From Gnetum montanum (taxonomy: Eukaryota > Streptophyta > Gnetopsida > Gnetales > Gnetaceae), in the NCBI GenBank assembly GCA_015680685.1, contig MNCI01024175.1, positions 1 to 47,897 of the forward strand: DNA of 47,897 nucleotides. Direction: 5' to 3'. The position numbers and the translations under genes were made by a program. Numbering within the stretch: position 1 is the first letter of the stretch; each line of letters starts with the position of its first letter. The notes below the pieces were generated by a model. That model was given only the letters and a program-made list of their open reading frames with translations. It was not told the DNA's origin and did no database searches. Positions 1 to 10,078 of this stretch are shown piece after piece.

Positions 1-584
1 TTACATTATTAATTATAAATGTACTATCAAGTACCCTATAAACCTATAATAATCTATAACCCATGTAGAAAGAAGAACAATATTAGATAAAATGGTAGTG
101 ATGTCCATGTCATCATCATGTTGTCTCTTTATTTTTATCCTAGGAAAAGATATCCAATAGATTCTTACTATCTTTTGTTTCTATTGTAGACTCTTCATAG
201 TATAATTCCCACTTGAATCTAAGATATAGATCATCTGGAGTAACTATTTAGAACCTTGCATCTTGCCTAAGGTCATCTACTACTTGGTACATTACAATTT
301 GTTAAAATGTATCTCATACGATGCCTAAAACTAATCATAATTCATTTATAAATCCATTGTTATGAAAATGTTCATAGTGAGTTGAATGTTGTCACACCAC
401 AACCCCTTCAAATGTTGTTTTATTAAGAACAAGTGGACAATGAATCCATTGTGACTTGCATCAATTTCCAATTGTGCATAACATCCATTTTTGTAACTTT
501 ACCATAACTTGTTTTACGTATCCTACTAATGTTTTAGTATTCAATATAACTTCAACATAATTTATGAGTGTCAAAGTGTCATGT
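1..584. other. AT-rich spacer, nothing recognised
   Basis: No coding trace, LTR boundary or RNA gene could be recognised on either strand. The stretch is AT-rich with short frames only. It lies outside the 5' LTR of element F. Confidence 0.5.
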
Positions 585-1513
585 TGATGGGTCCATGTTG
601 ACATGTCCTTGTTGATAGGTCCCCATTAATGTGGTCCCATTTATGTGGTGTCACTTTGTTGTTAGGGCCACGTTGATGTAGTGTTTGCTACATTTATGAG
701 GCCTCGTCGACACAACCTAGCAATAAAATATATTAATACATGCTCATAGCCTTGTTTATGAGTATTCATGTCATAGTTGTAGCACAACTTGGGTAGTTTC
801 ATCATTTGAGAGTTAAAATATTTCTCTTAGTGCATGCTGTAGGAGTTAGAAAGTGTACAGATCTTTATTCCAACACTATTGTACTGAAACCACACCAATC
901 CAAATGAGAATAAAGATGAGCCTTTTGATCAAACCTTGCAGCACTTAGAATAGATTAATGATTTATTTGTGCATTTATTATTTTCATTAATTATGCACTT
1001 AATTAAGCTAAATTAGACTTCAAGTGATTATTTAATTAATTAAACTAAATCATAAGTATGACTGCTTTGCATATAAACATGTATTTACTTGGTAACCCCA
1101 GTAGCATTGTTGATTGGTTCATCCAGTAGCATAGTGCTTGGTAATCCTAATAGTGGATATGTGGGTTTAAAGCATGTACAAAAAGTGGGATTGAATGCTT
1201 ATGTTAGGATTGGTTATAGATTAATTAAGTAATTAAATTAAATTATACATTAAATTACTTTACTTCTTTATGTTTAAGCACCAAGAACATAAAACATAAA
1301 ATAATAAAAATCATATGCCTTGATTACACTTAATCATACCTTTGTACATCACAAGTGTAATTGAGAAGACAACGAATGACTACTAGGGCAAGGTTGACTT
1401 CCTAAAAGACTAGTGTATTGAAAGACATAGAGTCTCTAAAATTCAACTAGATCATGTGTGAACACTTCATGATTTGTATGATTGAGCGTAGGGGCACCTC
1501 TCACTTCTCATCA
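585..1513 (+). repeat. 5' LTR of element F
   Basis: The right end is sharp: ...CTCATCA at 1507-1513 directly before the primer-binding site. Read in reverse, 1513 to about 840 aligns with the LTRs at 32702-33503 and 42286-42680, including the start box, a 'pGCTGCAAGGTTT' block and a GACTCCTAC block. The left end is uncertain; TGATGGGTCC at 585 is a candidate for the TGATGAG terminus. The family LTR is about 800 bp elsewhere, so this copy would be slightly longer. Confidence 0.6.
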
Positions 1514-1514
1514 T

Positions 1515-1532
1515 TGGCACCATTGCTAGGAA
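1515..1532 (+). promoter_or_regulatory. Primer-binding site (tRNA-Asp type), element F
   Basis: TGGCACCATTGCTAGGAA lies one base after the LTR end, as expected for a minus-strand primer site. It matches TGGCGCCGTTGCCGGGGA, the complement of a plant tRNA-Asp 3' end, at 13 of 18 positions. All five differences are G to A or C to T, and A's copy (32683-32700) differs at only two positions. Confidence 0.7.
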
Positions 1533-1667
1533 CTCTTTTTGTTGAAATGTGCACTATCTAGGTTTAGTGAATACCATTAACATCATTGGACAAACCCTAA
1601 GGTCAATATCATTCTCATAATAAATATAATCACATAAGCACACTGGTTAGCTTATTTGTATTGCAAC

Positions 1668-3890
1668 ATGTCTTCTTCTCATAGGTGTGATGATAATAAA
1701 TCACTAGTCCATTAAGAATGCAAGGTGGTATATAATCATCTAGATGAATATCTGAATGACTTTACCTTCATCTTGCATCAGGATGAACAATTGTGATGAT
1801 GTAATATGGAAGGCAATATTGCAATGCCTCTTAATCGGTTTGTGCTTGTGATGCTACTTCAAACTCTTAAGAGTTTGGGCATTCAATATCTTCAAGAGGA
1901 GTACTATGCATGATTATGACTACCAAGACTACTTTCGCACTAAAAAAAATGTAGGAGAGATCAACACCAGTAGAGGCACCATGAGGTTGTGAAGGGGAAA
2001 TAGTTCACTAATCCCTTGTTCCTGCTTGACCAAAATGATAATGAGGATCCTCCATCTAGGGGCTCTCAACATGAAGATTCTCCATCCCTTTTTACTTGTG
2101 ATGGGGATGCAGCCTTGAATCTACATTCCAGTATCAACAATCTAGGTTCAGGTAAAGATGGTAGTCAAGGTAGGGGATCAGACAAGAATCAAGATGATAA
2201 GAAAATTGACNCATGGAAACTCAAACTATGCTAAAGATGATAGAAGCTATAAAAATTCCAACCAGGTATGTGAAAGATAGTTAGATTAGATGACTTGATA
2301 TGAACAATATTTTTAAATCTGAGGGGGGATATAACTCTGATCCACAAATAAATCTTCAAGTTTTTACAATTCCTATGTCTTATAAACTATTGAAAATGAT
2401 TAGCAAAAACTAAAGTTGTTTCCCATGACACAACAAGGAGGCAGAAAGCTAGTACTAATCCTTGGAGCCAGAATCCATACATAGGTGGAGTACAATGGTA
2501 GAGTTATTTAAGGATAAGTATTAGATGTACTCTAAAGTGTGTAATCTGAGAAGGCTAATTTAAGGATGGAAGAAAGAAAACCATGAATCCTTAAATATCA
2601 CCATGGACATACACCAATGCCTTGGCTATGGTTATTCTCAACAAAAACAACTTTGCCATATCATTGATGGACTTAGATCATAAATGGTGAGAACTCTTGG
2701 GATCTGTTCCCAAGGAAGACTATCAAAACTCCGAGCCTATCAAATCCAAAGGCTAATTGAGCAAGTAGAAAAGGAAGAAGGAGAGTTGAGGAAATTTGAA
2801 AGTGTTGAGAAATACAATAAGGATCCTTCCATTAGAAAAAGGGAGGTTTGATTTTATGACAATGAGGAAGAATCATCACTTGATGAGGTGGTAAAAAAAG
2901 GACCTTGTTGATTCAAAAATCTATGTATAAAATTTCAGCTAAGGTGGATAAAATGTGGGATCCGTTGGATAAAAAATTTCAAACTTCTTTGAAAATTGGC
3001 AAAGAATCAAAAGAGCAAAATAGTGATTATAATCATAGGAGGTAACAAGAATTTGAATGTTTCTGCTAAATGGGTAAGGGAAAAATTGTTGTAGTAGATA
3101 AAGTTGTAGAAATTGAATCAAATGATGATGGTAGATGTGACATATGCCAATATAAACATCCTAAGAGATGTTGTCCCATTGTGTCACACTTATAGAAGTC
3201 TCAGCTGTATGCTCTAAATCCATAACTAGTAAAAAGACAAGCACCCAAAAGATTGCCTTATCCTCAAGGGAATCCTAGGTAGTTTCATAAGCAATAACAA
3301 TATTATCTAAGTGGAGCTCCACCATAATCATACAAGCAATACCAATAGTGGCACCAACCACAATCATGGGGGATTCCACCACCAAGGTAATAATACCCTT
3401 ATAGGTAACCAATTCCATATGGGTATTATGTTTAGTAACCATTGTCTCCATGTGACTCTTCCAATTACATTTCTCTATTTTAGCATCACTACTACCCTTC
3501 TAAATACTACTGAGATCGCTCTCCACATTTCAAGAGGGATGTCACATTTCATCCTTATCCTTCTCCTATCCCTACACTTGTTCTTCCACCCTCAACCTAA
3601 CTACCACTTAGCCCATATACACAGGGTGAAATTCCCACCCAGCTACACCAACGTAATGCTACCAAGGCTATTAATCTACAATTGGTTCATCAACTGAGGG
3701 ATTCAAAACCTCATGCTTCTAAAAGACCCTTCTTGTAACTCAACAACCCTACTAATCCATAGACTCAAGCGACTAGTCACCCTACACCTACCTTGTCCTT
3801 TGCAAACCATTCCATTAGGTCCCTTTCAAATCAAATGTCATCTAAAATCCATACTGTTATGCTCACTCATGTTGTATTTAATTGGATCTG
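1668..3890 (+). pseudogene. gag pseudogene of element F
   Basis: The ATG at 1668 opens with MSSSH, matching the gag start of element A (MSSSSHK). Downstream are the family's Gag landmarks: FILHQDEQL near 1770, a gag core around 2300-2720, and the Cys/His motif CDICQYKHPKRCC at 3136-3174 followed by YALNP. Many stops and several frame changes occur. A single N at 2211 falls where about 100 bp present in copy B (about 43730-43830) are absent. The role would have been capsid/nucleocapsid of a virus-like particle; this copy cannot make it. Confidence 0.65.
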
Positions 3891-4460
3891 GGCTAGCAAC
3901 CTTCCTAGGAAATTAGCTAATCTTGGGGGGTCCTCTTATCTATTTAGATATTTTTTGGGGATGAATCATGTAAGGCTCTTCTTAATTTAAGTTTTGTTGT
4001 GAACTTGATTTCTCATGAGATGTATAATACCTCAAACTTACTATCTCTCAAGAAGAGTAATATTAGATTGGAATTGAAAAACTAGTCCATCACTATTCCA
4101 TTGGGATTAGTGTAAGACATTATGACCTATCTGTGGGTAGTCTTATCTTGCCAACTTCATAGTAATCAAGGTTCAAGACTACAAAGGGGACTTTCCAATC
4201 ATTATGGGAAAGGCATAGTTAAACATTGTAAATGCTAGAATGGACATCAAAGATCTTTTGATAGAAATATTTAAAAAATGCATTTGGAAAGACCAAGAAG
4301 AGATGAGTTCCATGCATTATGTATAGCGATGTAGGATGCAATTGTGTGTAGAAACTCTAGGATGTAAAATGAGCATATATTCTTGCATGCAAATAGTATG
4401 GACACAAAGTAGATATTCAAAGGTGTCTATATGTAGTAGCCACAAAATTGAATTACCAGT
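3890..4460 (+). pseudogene. Retropepsin pseudogene of element F
   Basis: Reading along the strand gives KALLNLSFVVNLIS near 3970-4010 and FPIIMGKA near 4190-4215. These match the protease of copy B (KALLDSGFSVNLIS ... FPIIMGREWLSTIDA). The catalytic Asp-Ser-Gly is NLS here, so the active site is lost. The following linker (MQLCVETLGC, then ...CLYVVATK near 4420-4450) also aligns with B at 45950-46070. Homology to the element stops at about 4460, where the Penelope-like sequence begins. Confidence 0.6.
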
Positions 4461-4560
4461 AGTAGCCAGTGTGTTTGATTCAGAGGTGTATTTATAGGTG
4501 GATTCCATCCCATGGGATGATCTTTGTCATTGACTTTTGGACATCATCAACTGTTTCCCA

Positions 4561-5810
4561 TAGGTGTTTAAAGATTTTAAGGTTTTTCTGATTCCGTGCA
4601 AGGCTCCCAAACCTTGTAAATTTTATCTGATCCCTACAATTCACAAACCTATTTTGGTTGGCCATCCAATTTGTTCCTACAAAGGTTATGTTCTTGTACA
4701 TGCTTCTCATCTTCTCCATTAGCTATTGTTCCGAATTTTATGTTCCCAACCATATCACCTTCAAGACCCATCTATCCTAATCTATGATCTTCATGCAAGG
4801 GTCCTTCCCGTCAATGTACTTTTGTTTATGTTCGATGTTCAATCTCTTTACCTGAGCATCCCCACCGATCAAGGCATTGATGCCCTCAAAGATATGATTG
4901 AAGAATATCTTTCTACAAACCCTTTTTCCTTGCAGAACGTCTATAGCAATGCCATTCTGGGGCTCGCATCATTAGTGCTTCATGAGCACTATCTTGAATT
5001 CAATGAAGTACAGTATAAATAGATAAGAGGCACCACAATGGGTAGCAACTTTGCAATTGTCTATGCATGCCTCTTTCTGTGCTACCTTAAGAAGCAAGTC
5101 TTTAATACTCCTTATTCTCATAACCTTTTGTATTTCAAAAGATTCATTAATGATGCTTTTGACTTCTGAAAAGACTCTGACGTCCCTTTCTCTCTTGCTT
5201 TCCTGGTATGGTAATGTTAATCCATCCATTAACATTACCCCTACCATTTCGGATTCTACAATTGATATCTTGGATGTCCCTTTCTTCAAGGGTTCTCAAT
5301 TTTTCAACATTAGTATCCTTTCAACCAAGTGTTACCAAAAATCCTTGAATGCATATCAGTACATCCCTTTCCTGTCATGGTACCCATTCCATCAAAAGAA
5401 AACATTCATCATTGAAAAACTGAAAAGATATCTCATCAAGGAATCTTGCCTAGGTGATCTTGAAAAAATTTGGTGGCAACTCTTTCAATGACTTCGAGCA
5501 CGTGGATATCCATCTTGAATGTTGGTCAAATGCTTCAACACTATTCCTACTACTTCTCATCGATCACTTCTGGCCAAGCTTCATCAAAGCAATGATGCTC
5601 AAGTTAGGAAACAGACCCCTCTCATCTTCAAACTAGATTTTAGTACTTCCGCTAAATACTTGAATGTGAGGGCTCTCCTAAATCCTATAGTTGGTCGGCT
5701 TCGCCTAAAATATCCAACACTCTAGAAATTCATTCCAGATGTGACTTGCTGGCATAACCCCAGAATGCTACATTCATTCCTTGTCAAAAACAAGTTCAAG
5801 TGCTCTGTTG
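4561..5810 (+). pseudogene. Penelope-like reverse transcriptase, degenerate
   Basis: One frame runs from about 4564 to 5168 with two in-frame stops (TAG near 4720 and TAG at about 5023). Landmarks in order: FYLIPTIHKP and GHPICS (4621-4690), DVQSLYLSIPTDQGID (about 4836-4880), RGTTMGSNFAIVYACLFL (about 5028-5080) and YFKRFINDAFDF (about 5130-5168). The last two are the PLE forms of the RT motifs, with the catalytic pair changed from DD to ND. A frameshift follows. The next frame has STIDILDVPFFKGSQFF, YQKSLNAYQYIPF and HQKKTFI (5240-5410), the typical PLE thumb region, and LRLKYPTL ... HSFLVKNKFK near 5700-5800 is the post-RT tail. This differs clearly from gypsy, copia or LINE RTs. Confidence 0.75.
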
Positions 5811-6090
5811 CACCACCACTTCAGCCTAAATGAGTGAGGCCCAATTAATTTTTTAGAGTCCCAAAATTCTAAATTTTTAAGATGGGACAATCTATATCAG
5901 CAATTGGACACTTAGGCTCTTTTGATTTTTGACTTTGTAAAGCACCAAACATACTGAAAAGGGGTGAGACTCCTAGAAAATGTTTTGTGTTCTGCTTTCA
6001 CTAAGTTAATGTCATTTTGAGCATTTTTATTTTCTTTACCTTTCTTTCTCTCTAATTTGTTTCAATTTTTTTGATCAGCTGCATAAGGTC

Positions 6091-6145
6091 CCAAAAAATT
6101 TTTTTGAATCCAAAAATTTCTTGAACCCTAAAATTTTTTTAACCC
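6091..6145. repeat. Three short A/T repeats at the PLE 3' edge
   Basis: Three imperfect units of 17-20 bp follow one another: CCAAAAAATTTTTTTGAATC (6091-6110), CAAAAATTTCTTGAACCC (6111-6128) and TAAAATTTTTTTAACCC (6129-6145). They end where homology to element F resumes. Confidence 0.55.
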
Positions 6146-6620
6146 TTCATCTAGACGAAGGAATGTGAAAATGCATTTTAAAGCCTCAAGAAAAAACTTG
6201 TAGAGACTCCAATTCTATGAGCACTTGACTAGTCTAGATCATTTCATATCATAATAGATGCATCTAACTATGAATTGGGAGCTATGCTTACATAGTTGGA
6301 TGATAAGAAACCTTTATATTACATCCACTACATAAGTAGAAGCATTGTGGCTGCACAACTAAATTACATCACAATAGAAAAAGAATTGATAGCAATGATG
6401 TATGCTTTGGAAAAGTTTAGGAACTATGTGCTTGGATATAAAGTGCTTGTGCACAGTGGTCATAGTGCCATTTTCTTCCTCATGAACAAACCAATGATGA
6501 GCCCCCATGTCATATAGTGGCTACTGATCTTGCAGAAATTTGACATTACAATGGTAGATCGAAAGGGAATTGAGAATGTGTTTTCTAATTACTTTTCTCG
6601 ATTGTGATGGGATAACAAAG
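6146..6620 (+). pseudogene. RNase H pseudogene of element F
   Basis: Homology to copy B resumes at the end of the RT/RNase H connection (KLVETPIL near 6190). It continues through IIDASNYELGAMLT (first Asp kept), LDDKKPLYYIHYISRS and TIEKELIAMMYAL (Glu kept). VHSGHSAIFFLM has Gly for the third acidic residue, and NVFSNYFSRL at the end has Asn for the last Asp. The 6296-6517 part is open for 73 codons. It would have removed template RNA during reverse transcription; two lost acidic residues make it inactive. Confidence 0.7.
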
Positions 6621-6649
6621 AGGAGGAAAGTCCATTATCTAATCTATTT

Positions 6650-7935
6650 TTTGGTGAACTCCTCTTTGCGAGTACAATAAATGAACGAATTCCCATAGAG
6701 CCAAAATGGTATGATGGCATCCTCACTTATCTTCTTGGTCAGAAGCTACCATAAGAAGAAACAATAGTTTCTTCATTAGGTTAATCACTTCATGGAAATC
6801 AATGGATACCTTTACAAGATATGTGTCGATGGCCTAGTTCATTGGTGCATCCCTAATACAGACCAATTACACATTCTCTAGGACACTCATGAAGGCCCTT
6901 ATGGAGACCACTATGCTAGGAGATGCATTGCCATAAAAATCCTGATGGAAAAATACTATTGGCCCATAATCTTTACGGATGCCCACCAATTTATCCGATC
7001 TTGTGAGCATTGTCAATGATATGGTGGGATAACCGCATGAATGGAGGATCCTCAATAGTGGATTCAACCACTAAAACCCTTTGACATATTGAGCATTGAC
7101 TTCATGGATTCCATCACACTCATGTACAATGAAACAACATATATAATTATCACTATTGACTATTGTACCAAATGGGTAGAAGTAGTAGTTGTCACCAATT
7201 GTACATCATTCACTACTACTTGATTTTTATAAAAAAATGTTGTGAACAGGTTTGGGGTGCCACATGCATTAATTTTTGATAATGAAACCCATTTTACAGG
7301 TGTTACTTTTGCAAACTCATGCAACTCTTGGGTGTTGAACATAAATTAACACTTTATCATCCCCAAGCCAATGGTCAAGCAGAATTGAATGACAGGGAGA
7401 TCACAAAGATCCTATCTAGAACTATTAGAAAATATAGTAGAGACTAGAGAAAAAAAATCAACGATGCCCTTTGGGCCTACTGCTTAACATGCAAACTCTC
7501 TATTGGCTACTCTCTCTATGAGTTAGTGTATAGAAAACTTCCAATGCTCCTAATTCAATTCAAGCTTCATACACTTTAAATAGCCTATGACTCGATTCTT
7601 GCCCTAAGTTTGGCATAGAAAGAAACCTAAATATGCTAGATAAAAATTGATTAGAAGCCCTATCTTTGAATGAAATGTGGAAGGAATTCAGGAAACAATG
7701 ATGTGAGCTTAGAATATGGAAAGTGAAATTTCAACTAGGAGATAAGGTTCTCTATTGCAATCCCACACATGTACCTTAAAAATTAAATTCCAAATATTGT
7801 GGAAATGACCTTATATAATTAGTGAAAATTTTCCTTCTAAAGCCATTATTGTATACAAACCTGAGAGCCCAAACAAGAAGGAGTTGGTCAACATCCAATA
7901 GATAAAGCCTTTCCATGAGCCCAAGCAAGCTAATG
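6650..7935 (+). pseudogene. Integrase pseudogene of element F
   Basis: The N-terminal zinc region shows THEGPYGDHYARRC followed by IRSCEHCQ (6880-7020), the HHCC arrangement. The core shows ILSIDFMDSIT near 7090 (first Asp) and HALIFDNETHFTG near 7260-7300 (second Asp). The third acidic segment is poorly preserved. The C-terminal part continues to about 7935 with several frame changes and stops. Together with the RNase H this gives gypsy order (RH then IN), and no second RNase H lies between them, which supports Athila rather than Tat. Confidence 0.7.
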
Positions 7936-9300
7936 AAGCAAATACCTCAATGGATAGACAACCATGCTAAATTTTCCAAATCTCCTCCTTCTAAGTCAGT
8001 TGTGATGGAGATGGCCATCAATGTTAATAATATATGTGGCTTCTTAGTTTTTCTATTTTTTTTCTTTTACATATTTTTGTTTTACAAACTATTTATTTTA
8101 CACCTTTTTGATTTTTAATTTTTTTTTCAATTTTACACCATTTTTTGTTTTCTACCATCATTAGTACATTTAAATCTATCTTGAGTATTTTACACTTTCT
8201 AACATGTTATACTTTATTTTAGTGTGGTTTTCTAATTTTTGCTAATAAACATGCTTTGTGCCAACAGGACATAGTGGTGCTATAGTTGTTGTTGATGGTG
8301 GCTTGTGCTTAATGTTTTGTTTACTAATGTCTAGTTTCTATTTTTGAATTTTTGTGTTGATGGCTAGTACATTGTTTTTGTTTCATGGAATAGGAAGTGA
8401 GTCCATAACATCAACCTATCCACAAACACTATGGTTTTCCTTATTTTTGAAATTTGAATTCCCTTTCATTAAATAAAATTTTAATAAATTTGTGACTTTG
8501 GTAGTTTCCAAAATTGGGAAGGATTCAAAAGTTTGCACAGGGTGTGACTTTAAGGGGACATAATACTCTTTGTACTCTTCTACTTGCTTGGATGGTTAAG
8601 TGTTCTTATAGACTTCTTACCATTCCATGTTGACCAATAACAAGAAGTCAAATAAAGTATTTATATGATTTGGTTCTCATCTAAGAAAAAAGGAAAGACG
8701 AAAAAAATTAAAAAATAAAATAAAATAAAATAAAAAGCAAGAGAGAGGGAAAAAATTATGGGAATTAAAAGCACACCCCTTAGACAAATAAATAGGCTAT
8801 AAGAACTAGTTATGGGACTAGAAAGACATGTTACCTATGCTTGAAGTTCTCCTCTAAGTAAGGCCCTCTCTTACTTTCTACTTTCTTTTCTTCTCTTTAT
8901 GGAGTGGTAGTTGTTCTATGGGAGAACTTTTGTATCTCAAGGAGGTGGATTGGTGTTGGAGTGACAAGACGGTTTTGGTTTAGACTAAAGATGGATCTTC
9001 TCAGGTCATTTTAAACACAAACTCCATAAAGAAATTCTTATGACCTCAATTATGAATTCTATTCAACCTTCTCCATCATTCATCTATGGTATCTATAACT
9101 CACATCACTATTAGTGTCCATGTTCTTGATTTGGTATCTTGATCTAATGTAGCTGAATACTTGAATATAATCTTCTAGGTTTTGGTCCTTAACTTCCATC
9201 AACCATGAATCACCTATGGGGCCCATAAACTCCTTAGGTTGAGGTTATGCAAGGGAAAATAAGGCATGTGCCTACTAAGGGAAGGACCCACTTACATATC
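7936..9300 (+). other. 3' noncoding region of element F
   Basis: After integrase this part aligns with the reverse complement of A at about 29110 down to 27890. Examples are GGAGATGGCCATC near 8010, GGGTGTGACTT near 8540, TTATGGGACTAGAAAGACATG near 8813 and a block ending GGAAGGACCCACTTA near 9280-9295. No coding potential is evident. An (AAAAT)n tract lies at 8711-8736. Confidence 0.6.
8711..8736. repeat. (AAAAT)n microsatellite
   Basis: About five consecutive AAAAT units within an A-rich stretch. Confidence 0.85.
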
Positions 9301-10078
9301 TCATGGTTGGGTTCATTAAGCACCTTATCTCTAGGCATTTTTACAATTGGAATCTTTTCTACACCCTACATCTTCCCATATGCTCCTTTACCTAGCTTTT
9401 TTAATAACCATATTCTCCATGAAATTTTTGAATTTTTGAGCTTTAAAACATCCTCTTCAATGATTTCATTATATTCTTGGCTTTTCTAGTTCCATGGACT
9501 CCAAATTCATTGAAAAATTCCTTGTATTTTTGAAGATATTCACATTTGAATATTTCATCTACAGACCTTCTATACAAAGCTTTGTTAATGGAGAAGTTGT
9601 GTATATGAGGTTCCATATACAAAGACCTATTGACATAGCTAAAAAATAGTATAAATATGCATGACCCCACATTAACATTTTATGCTAAGGGGATTTTTCA
9701 AATTTTTAGAGCCAAGAACCTTCAACAGCCCATAACTTCCTAACTGTTTATCCAAATCACTTTGTTCCTTGACCATACAACTACCAAAGATAAGATCTGA
9801 GTCATGGGGACCACAAATGTGTCCTTTTTTATATAAAATTTTTCATCATTTTTCTAACTCCCATAAAGGTTTAAATAAGAAATCAATATTTAAACAACAA
9901 ATTATAAGAGTTAAACCTTTCCAACAAGCTTCATTGACATTTACAATAAATAATAATAAAATAATCATTCTACCATGGTCTACCCTTATCCAAAGTGTAA
10001 CTAATCAATGAAATAAGGTATTCAAAATTCAAAGTTACACATTATATCTACTAATTCATAGATGTGTTGTGATCATAG
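9301..10078. other. Spacer, no gene recognised
   Basis: AT-rich sequence with no LTR, PPT or known domain. Short frames exist on both strands (minus 9443-9670, plus 9769-10011) but I recognise nothing in them. The 3' LTR of F would be expected here and is not visible. Confidence 0.45.

Larger units (their letters stand above)
4460..6145 (+). mobile_element. Penelope-like element (PLE), truncated, RT only
   Basis: This block lies exactly between two parts of element F that are continuous in copy B, so it is a foreign insert. It carries a Penelope-type reverse transcriptase (next entry) and about 340 bp of noncoding 3' sequence ending in short A/T-rich repeats. No GIY-YIG endonuclease was recognised after the RT. 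No target duplication or PLE terminal repeat could be seen. PLEs of the Dryad type are known from conifers and are thought to descend from an arthropod-derived horizontal transfer; assignment to Dryad is inference. Confidence 0.75.
585..9300 (+). mobile_element. Element F: decayed Athila-like Ty3/gypsy element
   Basis: Plus-strand order is 5' LTR, tRNA-Asp-type PBS, gag, protease, (RT lost, Penelope-like insert), RNase H, integrase and a 3' noncoding region. Each part aligns by eye with the better copies in this window (B at 43-47.9 kb and A at 26.4-33.5 kb). The 3' boundary is the last position where homology with A's 3' noncoding region is visible (box near 9245-9295). No 3' LTR or PPT was found, so the end is approximate. 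The high density of stops and the strongly decayed PBS make it one of the oldest copies here. Confidence 0.75.

Noticed and set aside
9443-9670. Open minus-strand frame in the spacer after F
   Set aside because: The translation has no recognised motif and no second copy in the window, and part of the region aligns with noncoding sequence of A.
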